Source of the DNA: Glacieibacterium sp038211965
Lineage (GTDB): Bacteria; Pseudomonadota; Alphaproteobacteria; Sphingomonadales; Sphingomonadaceae
Length of the DNA: 28,181 bases
NCBI GenBank assembly: GCA_038211965.1
Contig: JBBQVB010000022.1
Location: 1-28,181, forward strand
Reading direction: 5' to 3'
Program-made: the position numbers and the translations under genes
In this document: positions 1-10,147 of the stretch, in pieces
Position numbering within the stretch: position 1 is the stretch's first letter
Layout of the letters: each line of letters begins with the position of its first letter
Notes under the pieces: model-generated
The model's input: the letters and a program-made list of their open reading frames with translations, nothing else
Database searches by the model: none
What the model was told of the DNA's origin: nothing

Positions 1-1
1 G

Positions 2-511
2 GTCGACGAGAGCGAGATCAAGGCATCGATGCTGGCGGGCGGTGCAGGTGCACGCGACGTCGCCGACGCGCTTGCCGAGATGAAGGCAGTGCAGGTGTCG
101 CGCCGCCTGCCCGGCGCGCTGGTGCTCGGCAGCGACCAGACGCTCGAGCTGGCCGATGGGACGATGCTCGACAAGCCCGAGGGGCGCGAAGGGGCGGCGG
201 CGCATCTGCGGCGCTTGAGCGGCACGACGCACCGGCTGCACTGCGGCGCGGTGGTCGCGATCGACGGCGCGGTGGTGTGGCGCGTCGTCGACACCGCGCG
301 GCTGACGATGCGGCCGCTGGGCGCGGCGTTCATCGCCGGTTACCTCGACTGCGAGGGCGACGCGGTGCTGGGATCGGTCGGCGCGTACCGGCTCGAGGGC
401 CTGGGGGCGCAATTGTTCACGCGGGTCGAGGGTGACCATTTTACGATATTGGGCCTGCCGCTGCTGCCAGTCCTCGATTACCTGCGCGTGCGCGGGGTGC
501 TGGGGTCGTGA
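2..511 (+). CDS. maf: Maf-family nucleotide pyrophosphatase (5' end outside window)
   Basis: Partial gene: the reading frame is open from base 2, and the N-terminal part of the family (the Ser/Arg-rich phosphate-binding start) lies upstream of the window. Maf proteins hydrolyse non-canonical or modified nucleoside triphosphates to monophosphate and pyrophosphate in the cytoplasm. The visible part shows VLGSDQTLEL (about residues 36-45 of the fragment) with the acidic catalytic residue of the family. It is followed by DKPEGREGAAAHLRRLSG and the typical C-terminal GSVGAYRLEGLGAQLF and ILGLPLLPVLDYLR segments. The SDQ form, rather than ADT, resembles the YceF (m7GTP) subgroup more than YhdE (dTTP/UTP); that subgroup call is an inference. 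It stops at TGA 509-511, 40 bp before aroE, and begins the maf-aroE-coaE-dnaQ run common near the alphaproteobacterial origin. Confidence 0.93.
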   Translation, partial: VDESEIKASMLAGGAGARDVADALAEMKAVQVSRRLPGALVLGSDQTLELADGTMLDKPEGREGAAAHLRRLSGTTHRLHCGAVVAIDGAVVWRVVDTARLTMRPLGAAFIAGYLDCEGDAVLGSVGAYRLEGLGAQLFTRVEGDHFTILGLPLLPVLDYLRVRGVLGS

Positions 512-551
512 GGGGCGAAGCCTGCCACGGCGTCAGGCGGGGAGAATGCCC

Positions 552-1361
552 ATGCTGACCGCCGGCGTCATCGGCTGGCCCGTCGCGCATTCGAAGTCCC
601 CACTGATCCACCGCTTCTGGCTGGCCAAGCTCGGCCTCGACGGCGACTACAGCCGCTTCGCCGTCCACCCTGATAACCTCGGCGCGGCCATCCGCGCGCT
701 GCCCGCGCTGGGCGTGCGCGGCGTCAACGTCACTGTGCCGCATAAGGTCGCCGCGCGCGCATGGGTCGATGGGCTCGACGGCGACGCGCTACAAATCGGC
801 GCGATCAACACGGTCGTCGTCGACCAAAACGGCACCATGACCGGTCACAATACCGATGCCAGCGGCTTCCTCGATCCACTGAGCGCTCATCTCGGCGACA
901 TCGCTTCGGCGACGGTCATCGGGGCAGGCGGCGCGGCGCGCGCGGTACTGGCGGCCTTGCGCGCCAGTCGGATCGGTGAAGTCGTCGTCCTCAACCGCGA
1001 CGCTGCGCGCGGGGCGGCGCTGGCGCAGGATTTTCCGAACCTCGCCAATGTTTGCGCGCTGACGCCGGGCTGTCGGCTGTCGGCTGCCGACCTCGTCGTC
1101 AACGCGACGTCGCTCGGCATGACCGGCCAGCCGCCGCTCGACGTGCAGCTCGACGGCCTCGGCGCGCGCACGATCGTCTACGACCTCGTCTATGCGCCGC
1201 TCGAGACTCCGCTGCTGGCGGCGGCTCGGGCGCGCGGATTGCGGACGATCGACGGGCTGGCGATGCTTGTCGGTCAGGCTGCCGCCGCCTTCGAGCTGTT
1301 CTACGGCGCGGCGGCCCCGAGGGTCCACGACGCCGAACTCCGCGCGTTGCTCACCGCGTGA
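552..1361 (+). CDS. aroE: Shikimate dehydrogenase (NADP+)
   Basis: AroE reduces 3-dehydroshikimate to shikimate with NADPH in aromatic amino acid biosynthesis. From ATG 552 the protein is 269 aa, normal for the family. Visible motifs are the substrate loop VAHSKSPLIH (11-20), NVTVPHK with catalytic Lys65, Asn86 in AINT, GHNTDASGF with catalytic Asp102, and the NADP-binding loop GAGGAARAV (about 124-132). Two ATGs (546 and 552) are possible. I chose 552 because GGGGAG (539-544) then sits 7 nt upstream; from 546 the spacing would be only 1 nt. The frame is open further upstream to 432, but that part overlaps maf and codes for nothing recognisable. The stop overlaps the GTG start of coaE, so the two are probably translationally coupled. 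Confidence 0.95.
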   Translation: MLTAGVIGWPVAHSKSPLIHRFWLAKLGLDGDYSRFAVHPDNLGAAIRALPALGVRGVNVTVPHKVAARAWVDGLDGDALQIGAINTVVVDQNGTMTGHNTDASGFLDPLSAHLGDIASATVIGAGGAARAVLAALRASRIGEVVVLNRDAARGAALAQDFPNLANVCALTPGCRLSAADLVVNATSLGMTGQPPLDVQLDGLGARTIVYDLVYAPLETPLLAAARARGLRTIDGLAMLVGQAAAAFELFYGAAAPRVHDAELRALLTA

Positions 1362-1951
1362 TCGTCATCGGCCTGACCGGCTCGATCGGCATGGGCAAGT
1401 CGACCGTTGCGGCGATGCTCCGGCGGTTGAAGGTGCCGGTGTTCGACGCCGATGCCTGCGTCCACGCTCTGCATGGGCGAGGCGGCGCGGCCTTGCCCGC
1501 GATCGAGGCGGCGTTTCCGGACACGACCACGGCGAAGGGCCTCGACCGCGCGAGACTCGGCGCGGCGGTGTTCGGCAACCCCGCCGCGCTCAAGAGTCTG
1601 GAGCAGATCATTCACCCCCTCGTCGCCGCGCACCAAGCGCGCTTCCTGCGACGCCACCGCCGCGCGCGCGCCGTCGTCCTCGATATACCGCTGCTGTTCG
1701 AGAAGGGCGGTGCCGCGAAGGTCGACCTGATCGTTGTCGTCTCGGCTCCCCCTGAAGTGCAAGCGGCGCGCGTCCTCGCCCGCCCCGGCATGACGGCGGC
1801 GAAGTTCGCCGCGATTCTCGCCAGCCAGCTGCCCGACGCCGAAAAGCGCGCGCGCGCCGACGTTGTCATCGACACCGGAACCGCCAAAAGCCTGACGTGG
1901 CGCGCCGTCCGCAAGCTCGTCGCTTGTCTCGACCGCCCCGGTCGGCGATAG
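1358..1951 (+). CDS. coaE: Dephospho-CoA kinase
   Basis: CoaE catalyses the last step of coenzyme A synthesis, phosphorylating the ribose 3'-OH of dephospho-CoA with ATP. The protein is 197 aa, the usual size. It starts IVIGLTGSIGMGKST, with a P-loop at residues 8-16, and continues with the typical VFDADACVHALH, LEQIIHPLV and VVLDIPLLFEKG segments. The last of these is the family's conserved D-x-P-L-L-F-E motif. The start is a GTG whose last two bases and the following A form the aroE stop codon (GTGA, 1358-1361). An open frame extends upstream to 1052 but only reads through aroE. dnaQ follows 8 bp after the stop, so aroE, coaE and dnaQ look like one transcription unit. Confidence 0.95.
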   Translation: MIVIGLTGSIGMGKSTVAAMLRRLKVPVFDADACVHALHGRGGAALPAIEAAFPDTTTAKGLDRARLGAAVFGNPAALKSLEQIIHPLVAAHQARFLRRHRRARAVVLDIPLLFEKGGAAKVDLIVVVSAPPEVQAARVLARPGMTAAKFAAILASQLPDAEKRARADVVIDTGTAKSLTWRAVRKLVACLDRPGRR

Positions 1952-1959
1952 AGCCGCCA

Positions 1960-2625
1960 ATGCGCGAAATCATCTTCGACACCGAAACCACCGGAATCAT
2001 GCCGGGTGACGGCCACCGGATCGTCGAGATCGGCGCACTCGAGATGGTCGGGCGCGTGCTGACCGGCAGGCAGTTTCACACCTATCTCGACCCGTGCCGC
2101 CCGATGCCCAAGGACGCGCAAGGGGTGCACGGCCTGAGCAGCGCGTTCCTCACCGGCCAGCCGATTTTCGAGGCGGTGATCGACGAGTTCCTGGCTTTTA
2201 TCGAAGACTCGCCGTTGGTCGCGCACAACGCCGTCTTCGACTTCGGTTTCGTCAACTACGAACTGAAGCGCGCCGGGCTCAAGACGCTGCCCGACAGCCG
2301 CGCGGTGTGCACCCTCGAGCTGTCGCGCAAGAAGCATCCGGGCGCCAAGCACAGCCTCGATGCGCTGTGCACGCGCTACGGCATCGACCTGTCGGGGCGC
2401 GCCAAGCACGGCGCGCTGCTCGACGCCGAGCTGCTGGCGCGCGTCTATGTCGAGCTGACCGGCGGGCGGCAGATCGGCTTCGACCTCGCCGCCGACATCG
2501 CCGCCGAGATCGCGCCGCAGCCGCGCGAATTCGTCGCCGCGCGCGACCACGCCGCGTCCGACGCCGAATTGCTGCGGCACGCCGCGTTCATCGCGACGCT
2601 CAAGGATCCCGTCTGGTTGTCCTGA
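1960..2625 (+). CDS. dnaQ: DNA polymerase III epsilon subunit (3'-5' exonuclease)
   Basis: DnaQ is the proofreading exonuclease of the replicative polymerase core and works with DnaE. The 221-aa protein starts MREIIFDTETTG. It carries the DEDDh exonuclease signature: Asp7 and Glu9 (Exo I), HNAVFDFGFVN with Asp94 (Exo II), and KHGALLDAELL with His150 and Asp155 (Exo III). The C-terminal tail after about residue 165 is short, as in alphaproteobacterial epsilon subunits, and presumably carries the polymerase contact. ATG 1960 is preferred over upstream in-frame starts because those overlap coaE and precede the conserved MREIIFDTET start. There is only a weak ribosome-binding site (GATAGAG upstream), which would fit coupling to coaE. 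A 48-bp gap separates it from hpf. Confidence 0.95.
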   Translation: MREIIFDTETTGIMPGDGHRIVEIGALEMVGRVLTGRQFHTYLDPCRPMPKDAQGVHGLSSAFLTGQPIFEAVIDEFLAFIEDSPLVAHNAVFDFGFVNYELKRAGLKTLPDSRAVCTLELSRKKHPGAKHSLDALCTRYGIDLSGRAKHGALLDAELLARVYVELTGGRQIGFDLAADIAAEIAPQPREFVAARDHAASDAELLRHAAFIATLKDPVWLS

Positions 2626-2673
2626 CGTTGGTAACGGGGCTAGACTGTACGGCCCAGCCTTGAGGAGGCCACT

Positions 2674-3255
2674 ATGGACATTCGCGTTTCGGGACATCAG
2701 ATCGACGTCGGCGCAGCGTTCCGCGAGCACGTCACCGTCCGCCTGAACGCCATGGCCGAAAAGCATTTCAGCCGCGCGATCAAGGCGGGCGTCACGCTGT
2801 CGCCGGGGCCGCACAACGACTTTGCCTGCGACATCGTCATGCACGTCATGTCGGACTTGATCCTGAAGGGTGCCGGGCGCGCCAGCGAGGCCAATTATGC
2901 CTTCGACGCCGCCGCCGAGCGCATCGACAAGCAGTTGCGGCGCTACATGCGGCGCCTGAAGGACCGCCACGGCCCCGGCAATGCGGTCAGCAACGGCGCG
3001 ATCCTGCCCGAACTCGATAATGCCGGCTACACGATCTTCGCCGCCGGTCCCGACGAGGACGAGCCGCACGACAATCCGCTGGTGATCGCCGAAACGCGCG
3101 TCGACATTCCCGATGCGACGGTCGGCGACGCGGTGATGATGCTCGACCTGCGCAACACCAATGCGCTGCTGTTCCGCAACCACGCGACGGGGGCGCACAA
3201 CATGGTCTATCGGCGCGGCGACGGCAGCATCGGCTGGGTCGAACCGCGGGCGTAA
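2674..3255 (+). CDS. hpf: Long-form ribosome hibernation-promoting factor
   Basis: Long HPF binds the 30S decoding centre through its N-terminal domain and pairs two ribosomes as 100S dimers through its C-terminal domain during starvation. The 193-aa protein has both parts. Residues 1-100 are the basic S30AE domain, from MDIRVSGHQIDVGAAFREHV through DKQLRRYMRRLKDRH. Residues about 135-190 are the dimerisation domain (VIAETRVDIPDATVGDAVMM, ALLFRNHATGAHNMVYRR). A glycine- and acid-rich linker separates them. A strong Shine-Dalgarno, GAGGAGG (about 2661-2667), sits ahead of ATG 2674, much better than those of its neighbours and consistent with high expression on demand. It may be transcribed with dnaQ or from its own promoter in the 48-bp gap; I see no clear -35/-10. 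The stop codon is followed at once by the C-rich arm of a stem-loop. Confidence 0.95.
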   Translation: MDIRVSGHQIDVGAAFREHVTVRLNAMAEKHFSRAIKAGVTLSPGPHNDFACDIVMHVMSDLILKGAGRASEANYAFDAAAERIDKQLRRYMRRLKDRHGPGNAVSNGAILPELDNAGYTIFAAGPDEDEPHDNPLVIAETRVDIPDATVGDAVMMLDLRNTNALLFRNHATGAHNMVYRRGDGSIGWVEPRA

Positions 3256-3257
3256 CC

Positions 3258-3326
3258 CCCTCCCCCCTCTCTGCTGCGCGGGGGTGGGAGGGCGCAGAAG
3301 GAACGTGATGACCACCCCCTCCCACC
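3258..3326 (+). promoter_or_regulatory. Two mutually exclusive stem-loops over the thioesterase start
   Basis: The G-rich segment 3281-3292 (GGGGTGGGAGGG) can pair with either of two C-rich segments. Upstream, CCCTCCCCCC (3258-3267) pairs with it through one internal mismatch. Downstream, CCCTCCCACC (3317-3326) is a perfect 10-bp complement of 3283-3292. The downstream pairing places the AGAAGGA ribosome-binding site (about 3296-3302) and ATG 3308 in a 24-nt loop. The upstream pairing leaves the start region free. No T-run follows, so this is not a classic intrinsic terminator. A regulatory role is an inference; the upstream part also resembles the generic pyrimidine/purine-arm palindromes often found between genes in such genomes. 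Confidence 0.45.
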
Positions 3327-3763
3327 ACCGCGGGCTCGAGCGTCTTTACGCGCGCGCGCCGGTCAACGCAGCGTTTCCCGGCACGCTGACCGTCACCGCT
3401 CCGGGCCGAACGCGGATCGACGCGGTTGCCACGCCCGCGCATTTCCACGCCGCCGGGGCCGCGCACGGCACGCTGTATTTCAAGCTCCTCGACGATGCCG
3501 CCTTCTATGCCGCGAACAGCCTCGTCGACGAGGTGTTCATGCTGACGACGGCGTTCAACCTGCTGCTGACGCGGCCCGTTCAGGCGGGGCCGCTGATTGC
3601 CGAGGGGCGCTGGGTATCGGGGACGCGGCGTGTGCTGATCGCCGAAAGCTGGCTGACCGACGCGCACGGCGCGGAGGTCGGGCGCGGCACCGGGACCTTC
3701 ATGCGCTCGCGGATCGCACTGGCGGGCCTCGACGGCTATCGCGACGCGCAGGGCGGCGGGTGA
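3308..3763 (+). CDS. PaaI-like hotdog-fold thioesterase
   Basis: The predicted 151-aa protein matches the PaaI/YiiD-type hotdog thioesterases, which hydrolyse acyl- or aryl-CoA thioesters in the cytoplasm. The diagnostic stretch is HFHAAGAAHGTLYFKLLDDAAFYAANS (about residues 42-68). It contains the family HGxxxxxLDDAA pattern, with the Asp taken as catalytic. This is followed by TTAFNLLLTRPVQAGPLIAEGR and the strand GRGTGTFMRSRI. Substrate cannot be told from the sequence. ATG 3308 follows AGAAGGA with about 6 nt spacing; a GTG directly in front of it (3305) is an equally possible first codon. The TGA stop overlaps the GTG start of the DUF1491 gene by 4 nt, suggesting coupled translation. Confidence 0.85.
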   Translation: MTTPSHHRGLERLYARAPVNAAFPGTLTVTAPGRTRIDAVATPAHFHAAGAAHGTLYFKLLDDAAFYAANSLVDEVFMLTTAFNLLLTRPVQAGPLIAEGRWVSGTRRVLIAESWLTDAHGAEVGRGTGTFMRSRIALAGLDGYRDAQGGG

Positions 3764-4089
3764 GCGAAGCGCGGCTGTCCGCGCGGACGTGGGCGAGCGC
3801 GCTGCTGCGCCGCGTCCATGCGGCGGGGGACTTCGCGACGGTGCTGCATCGTGGCGACGACGTGGCGGGCAGCATCGTCCTCGTCCACCGCGCGCGCGAC
3901 GGCGCATTGCGCGCGCTCCAGCGGACTTTGGCCGGCGACGGCACGTACCAGTGGCGCGTTGCGGCGGACGGTGCCGGAGTCGGCGAATGGGTCGAACGCC
4001 AGCGGCGCTACGACCCCGATCTGTGGGTAATCGAACTCGACACCCCGAATCCCGCACGCTTCATCGACGAAACGATGCGCGACGATTGA
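3760..4089 (+). CDS. DUF1491 family protein
   Basis: This small 109-aa cytoplasmic protein belongs to the alphaproteobacterial DUF1491 family, whose function is unknown. Recognisable parts are the N-terminal RLSARTWASALLRRVHAAGDFATVLHRGD, the middle strand GSIVLVHRA, and the very typical C-terminal RRRYDPDLWVIELDTPNPARFIDE (as QRRYDPDLW here). There is no signal peptide or membrane segment. The start is GTG 3760, overlapping the thioesterase stop (GTGA). A 178-bp region (4090-4267) without a recognisable gene follows. I see no promoter there that I would defend. Confidence 0.85.
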   Translation: MSEARLSARTWASALLRRVHAAGDFATVLHRGDDVAGSIVLVHRARDGALRALQRTLAGDGTYQWRVAADGAGVGEWVERQRRYDPDLWVIELDTPNPARFIDETMRDD

Positions 4090-4267
4090 CCGCCGCGCGC
4101 GCGCTGGTCACCTGGCATTCATGTTTGCCGGGCCCGTGGGCGGGACCGGCGATGTTCAACCCAAGCGGACCTGATCCGGTACAGCCCAGCGACGAACGGC
4201 CAGCCTGAACTTACGAGGCCCTTCGCATCGCGGACCGGAAGCCAGGCCGTGGGTAGCAGACGGTTCG

Positions 4268-4918
4268 ATGACCCTGAAGTTCCAAGATTTTATCCGCAGT
4301 TGCGGGATCGCCCTGATCGGCCTCACGCTCGTTGCAGCGGGCCCGTTACCCGAGCGACCGACACGTGCCCAACTGGCTGCCGACGCCCCCCTGACCCCCG
4401 CCGCTGTCCCTGCCGTCATCCCCGCCGTTGCCGCCGACCTGGGCGAGATGGCCGCCACCGACGATGCGACCGGCGATGCCGCGACGCCCTCGGTCGCCCT
4501 CGACACCCCCGCCAGCCTCGGCCGCCTCGTCGCGCAGATTACGGCACTTCCCGGCGCACCCCTCGATGCCGAGGGCAAGTGCCTCGCCACCGCGGTGTTC
4601 TTCGAAGCCCGCGGCGAGCCGCTCGCAGGCCAGCTCGGCGTCGCGCAGGTCATCCTCAACCGCGTCGCCTCGGGGCGCTACGCCAGCAGCGTCTGCGGCG
4701 TCGTCTACCAGCCCGGCCAGTTCAGCTTCGCGCGTCGCGCGGTCGACACGGCGTCGGCCGATTGGCGCACCGCCCGCGCCATCGCGCTGATCGCGCAGGC
4801 CGAGCGCTGGTTGCAGGTCGCGCCGCGCGCCATGGCCTTCCACGCCGCGCGCGTCAGCCCGAACTGGGGCGGCATGGAGCGCGTCGGCCGCATCGGCAAC
4901 CACGTCTTCTACCGCTGA
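4268..4918 (+). CDS. SleB/CwlJ-type cell wall hydrolase
   Basis: The 216-aa protein carries a C-terminal Hydrolase_2 (SleB/CwlJ) domain from about residue 105 to the end. Its features are LATAVFFEARGEPLAGQLGVAQVILNRV, with the conserved catalytic Glu in FEARGE, then YQPGQFSF and a C-terminal MAFHAARVSPNWGG...IGNHVFYR. In Gram-negatives this family is thought to cleave peptidoglycan in the periplasm. The N-terminus (residues about 10-27, SCGIALIGLTLVAAGPLP) is hydrophobic and could be a signal peptide or anchor. It is followed by an Ala/Pro/Thr-rich linker to about residue 85. ATG 4268 has no convincing Shine-Dalgarno (GGTAGCAGACGGTTCG upstream), so the start is less certain than the domain call. 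The gene stands alone, with gaps of 178 bp before and 158 bp after. Confidence 0.86.
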   Translation: MTLKFQDFIRSCGIALIGLTLVAAGPLPERPTRAQLAADAPLTPAAVPAVIPAVAADLGEMAATDDATGDAATPSVALDTPASLGRLVAQITALPGAPLDAEGKCLATAVFFEARGEPLAGQLGVAQVILNRVASGRYASSVCGVVYQPGQFSFARRAVDTASADWRTARAIALIAQAERWLQVAPRAMAFHAARVSPNWGGMERVGRIGNHVFYR

Positions 4919-4959
4919 CGCCGCCGGACAGGCGGGGGTCGGCCTGACGGAGGCGGCAG

Positions 4960-4979
4960 AATGTTCCATGTGGAACATT
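4960..4979. promoter_or_regulatory. parS: Candidate parS (ParB-binding) site
   Basis: AATGTTCCATGTGGAACATT is a palindrome with perfect 9-bp arms (4960-4968 and 4971-4979) around a TG centre. Its 16-bp core, TGTTCCATGTGGAACA (4962-4977), differs from the widely conserved bacterial parS consensus TGTTTCACGTGAAACA at only three positions. Two of these are the symmetric C/G changes often seen in alphaproteobacterial parS sites. It lies in a non-coding gap. The maf-aroE-coaE-dnaQ genes 3-5 kb away are origin-proximal in Caulobacter and relatives, as parS sites usually are. No second copy was found in this window. Assignment rests on motif plus context. Confidence 0.75.
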
Positions 4980-4984
4980 TAAAC

Positions 4985-5013
4985 TTGACAACGAACCTAT
5001 TCGGAGATAGTAT
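4985..5013 (+). promoter_or_regulatory. Sigma70-type promoter for the propeller/amidohydrolase gene
   Basis: A perfect -35 hexamer, TTGACA (4985-4990), is followed after 17 bp by TAGTAT (5008-5013, 4 of 6 matches to TATAAT). Transcription would begin near 5020, giving a leader of roughly 57 nt before ATG 5077. The stretch from 4960 to about 5015 is visibly AT-richer than its surroundings. The -35 box begins 5 bp after the parS-like palindrome, so a protein bound there would sit against the RNA polymerase site. Confidence 0.65.
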
Positions 5014-5076
5014 CCAGGCTCGACCGGTGTGGCTTTCATGGCTATGCGCAGGGTTTGGCGAGAGGATCATGACCGA

Positions 5077-8499
<3,423 letters not shown>

Positions 8500-8501
8500 G
8501 C

Positions 8502-9098
8502 CTAGGCTTCGAGCTCGCTGTCCCAGTAGAGATAGTCGCGCCACGTCTCGTGGAGATGGTGCGGCGGGAAGGCGCGCCCATGCTCCTGCAGCTGGTGCGT
8601 GTTGGGCTGATAGGGCCGCGTGTGGAGGCCCATGTGCGCCTCCGCCGGGGTCCGCCCGCCCTTCTTGAGGTTGCACGGCGCGCACGCGGTGGTGACGTTC
8701 TCCCACGTCGTGCGCCCGCCGTACGCCCTCGGCACGACGTGATCGAAGGTCAGCTCGTGGCCGTGGCCGCAATATTGGCAGGCGAAGCGGTCACGCAGGA
8801 ACAGGTTGAAGCGCGTGAACGCCGGGTGGCTCGCGGGCTTGACGTACTGGCGCAGCGCGATGACGCTCGGTAGCTTGATCACGAACGACGGCGAGCGGAT
8901 TTCGCGGTCGTACTCGGCGACGATGTCGACGCGCTCGAGGAATGCCGCCTTGATTGCGGTCTGCCACGACCACAGGCTGAGCGGGTAATAGCTCAGCGGC
9001 GTGTAGTCGGCATTGAGGACGAGCGCCGGGCAGCTTTGCGGCGAGCGCGCACGCGGCAGCAGCTCGTCGTGCGGGATCAGCAGATCGGGATGATACAT
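8502..9098 (-). CDS. HNH endonuclease family protein
   Basis: From ATG 9098 the protein is 198 aa. It has the bacterial HNH core: Cys107-x2-Cys110 (FACQYCG), LTFDHVVPRAYGG with His120, WENV with Asn134, and ACAPCN with Cys139 and Cys142. Thus both the metal-binding knuckles and the HNH catalytic residues are present. The N-terminal half (VLNADYTPLSYYPLSLWSWQTAIKA...) is the conserved lead of a chromosomal HNH family widespread in proteobacteria and not linked to phage. Its target is unknown. ATG 9098 is preferred because GGGGAG lies 10 nt upstream; ATG 9140 and TTG 9158 are in-frame alternatives that add 14 or 20 weakly conserved residues. The gene converges on the propeller/amidohydrolase gene with 2 bp between stop codons, leaving no room for a separate terminator. 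Confidence 0.88.
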   Translation of the reverse strand: MYHPDLLIPHDELLPRARSPQSCPALVLNADYTPLSYYPLSLWSWQTAIKAAFLERVDIVAEYDREIRSPSFVIKLPSVIALRQYVKPASHPAFTRFNLFLRDRFACQYCGHGHELTFDHVVPRAYGGRTTWENVTTACAPCNLKKGGRTPAEAHMGLHTRPYQPNTHQLQEHGRAFPPHHLHETWRDYLYWDSELEA

Positions 9099-9158
9099 GC
9101 GCGTGCCGCTCCCCAACTGTGGAGCAACCGTTCCGGTCATCGGCCTCGTCGCACTCAA

Positions 9159-9178
9159 GACCGCTGGCTCAAGCGGTC
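9159..9178. repeat. Short inverted repeat upstream of the HNH gene
   Basis: GACCGCT (9159-9165) and AGCGGTC (9172-9178) form a perfect 7-bp inverted repeat with a 6-nt spacer. It lies in the divergent gap between the HNH gene (-) and the PEP-CTERM gene (+). It could be an operator or just a small hairpin. The rest of this 243-bp gap (9099-9341) holds no gene I recognise and no -35/-10 pair with acceptable spacing. Confidence 0.35.
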
Positions 9179-9341
9179 GATCCGTCTCTCGATGCAGCGC
9201 CCTCTACTACAGTTCGTGTGTCGGGGAAATGACAGTGACGAGATTTTGATCGGCTGTGCCATAATTGCGCAGCGGCGGTCGTCTTGCCCCCGTGACGATG
9301 CCTCAATATAGTCCGATCAAGACCTTGGGGGAGATCGGGCC

Positions 9342-10117
9342 ATGCGCCGTCTGATGATCGGATGCGCGATCGCGGTGGCGGCCGCATTGTCGGCGACCGC
9401 ATTGCCGGCGGATGCCGCGACGACGCGCTTCAGCGTTACCGGCGTGCTCGATGCGCCGACCGGCGCCGCGCTTGGCCTGCCGCTCGCGGCGGGAGACGGC
9501 TTCACCGCCACCTTCACCCTGGCTGACGGTGCCGGGCCTTTTCCGACCGCGCCGCTCGGCGGCGTCGGCCAGGCCAGCGCCTTTTCCAGACGCTGCGCAG
9601 CCTCGACATCGTCCTGAATACCGCCGCCGGAACGCGGACGGTCAGCCTCAAGCCCGGCAAGTTCGGCAACAGCTTCGTCTACAACGACGGCTTCTCGGTG
9701 CGCGCCGGCAGCATCGTCGACTATGTCGGGTTCATCGTTCCCGTCGAGATCGGCGCCGGCGGTGTCGCGCCGCTGCTCGCGACCGATCTCGCGCTGCCGA
9801 ACAACGTGTTCCTCGCCAACTTCAGCTTCGGGCGCGTCGGCCCGCCGAGCCTGATCGGCGCGGCGGTGCTGCCCGACCTGCAAAGCTTCTTCGGGGCACC
9901 CGACGCGACCTTTTTCTCGCTGTTTTCGTTCCGCTCCGGGACGGCGGTCAACGCCGCGCAGTTCAACGCACTGCCACTCGCCGAGGTGACGGTCAGCGGG
10001 CAGCGGGTGACCGTGCTGCCCGAACCCGGAACCTGGGCACTGCTGGTCGGCGGTTTCGCGGCAACGGGGCTCGCGACACGCCGCCGCCGGGCTGCGACAC
10101 CGGCAGCCCGGTTGTAG
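9342..10117 (+). pseudogene. PEP-CTERM sorting-domain protein, apparent frameshift
   Basis: Two adjacent frames together make one plausible secreted protein. Frame one (from ATG 9342, preceded by GGGGGAG) gives a signal peptide, MRRLMIGCAIAVAAALSATALPADA, and a beta-rich domain up to about 9581. It then runs into the wrong frame and stops at 9617. The other frame continues without a break from 9584 (FQTLRSLDIVLNTAAG) to TAG... at 10117. It ends in the PEP-CTERM anchor LPEPGTWALLVGGFAATGLATRRRR, which exosortase would process at the cell envelope. The switch falls at the T-run in GCCTTTTCCAG (9579-9589); one more T would give an uninterrupted 258-aa protein. It may be a true mutation, phase variation or a sequencing error. 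The body of the protein has no function I recognise. No exosortase gene is in the window. Confidence 0.8.
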
Positions 10118-10147
10118 CGGGGGTGCCGCTCGCCTAGTTACGGGGGC

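Noticed and set aside
1612..3315. A 567-codon minus-strand open frame over coaE, dnaQ and hpf
   Set aside because: It is the mirror of three conserved plus-strand genes, and no family is recognisable in its translation.
4290..4300. TTATCCGCA, one mismatch from a DnaA box
   Set aside because: A single copy inside the cell wall hydrolase coding region, with no cluster and no AT-rich unwinding region nearby, so not evidence for oriC in the window.
8502..9098. HNH gene as part of a homing element or phage module
   Set aside because: No intron, intein, terminase or other mobile gene is adjacent, and the N-terminal region matches a common chromosomal HNH family.
9240..9262. TTGATC and CATAAT upstream of the PEP-CTERM gene as a promoter
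   Set aside because: The spacing between them is only about 7-9 bp, far too short for sigma70.
9617..9698. Two separate genes (9342-9617 and 9698-10117) instead of one frameshifted gene
   Set aside because: The second frame stays open and protein-like back to 9584, exactly where the first loses coherence, and only the combination has both signal peptide and PEP-CTERM anchor.
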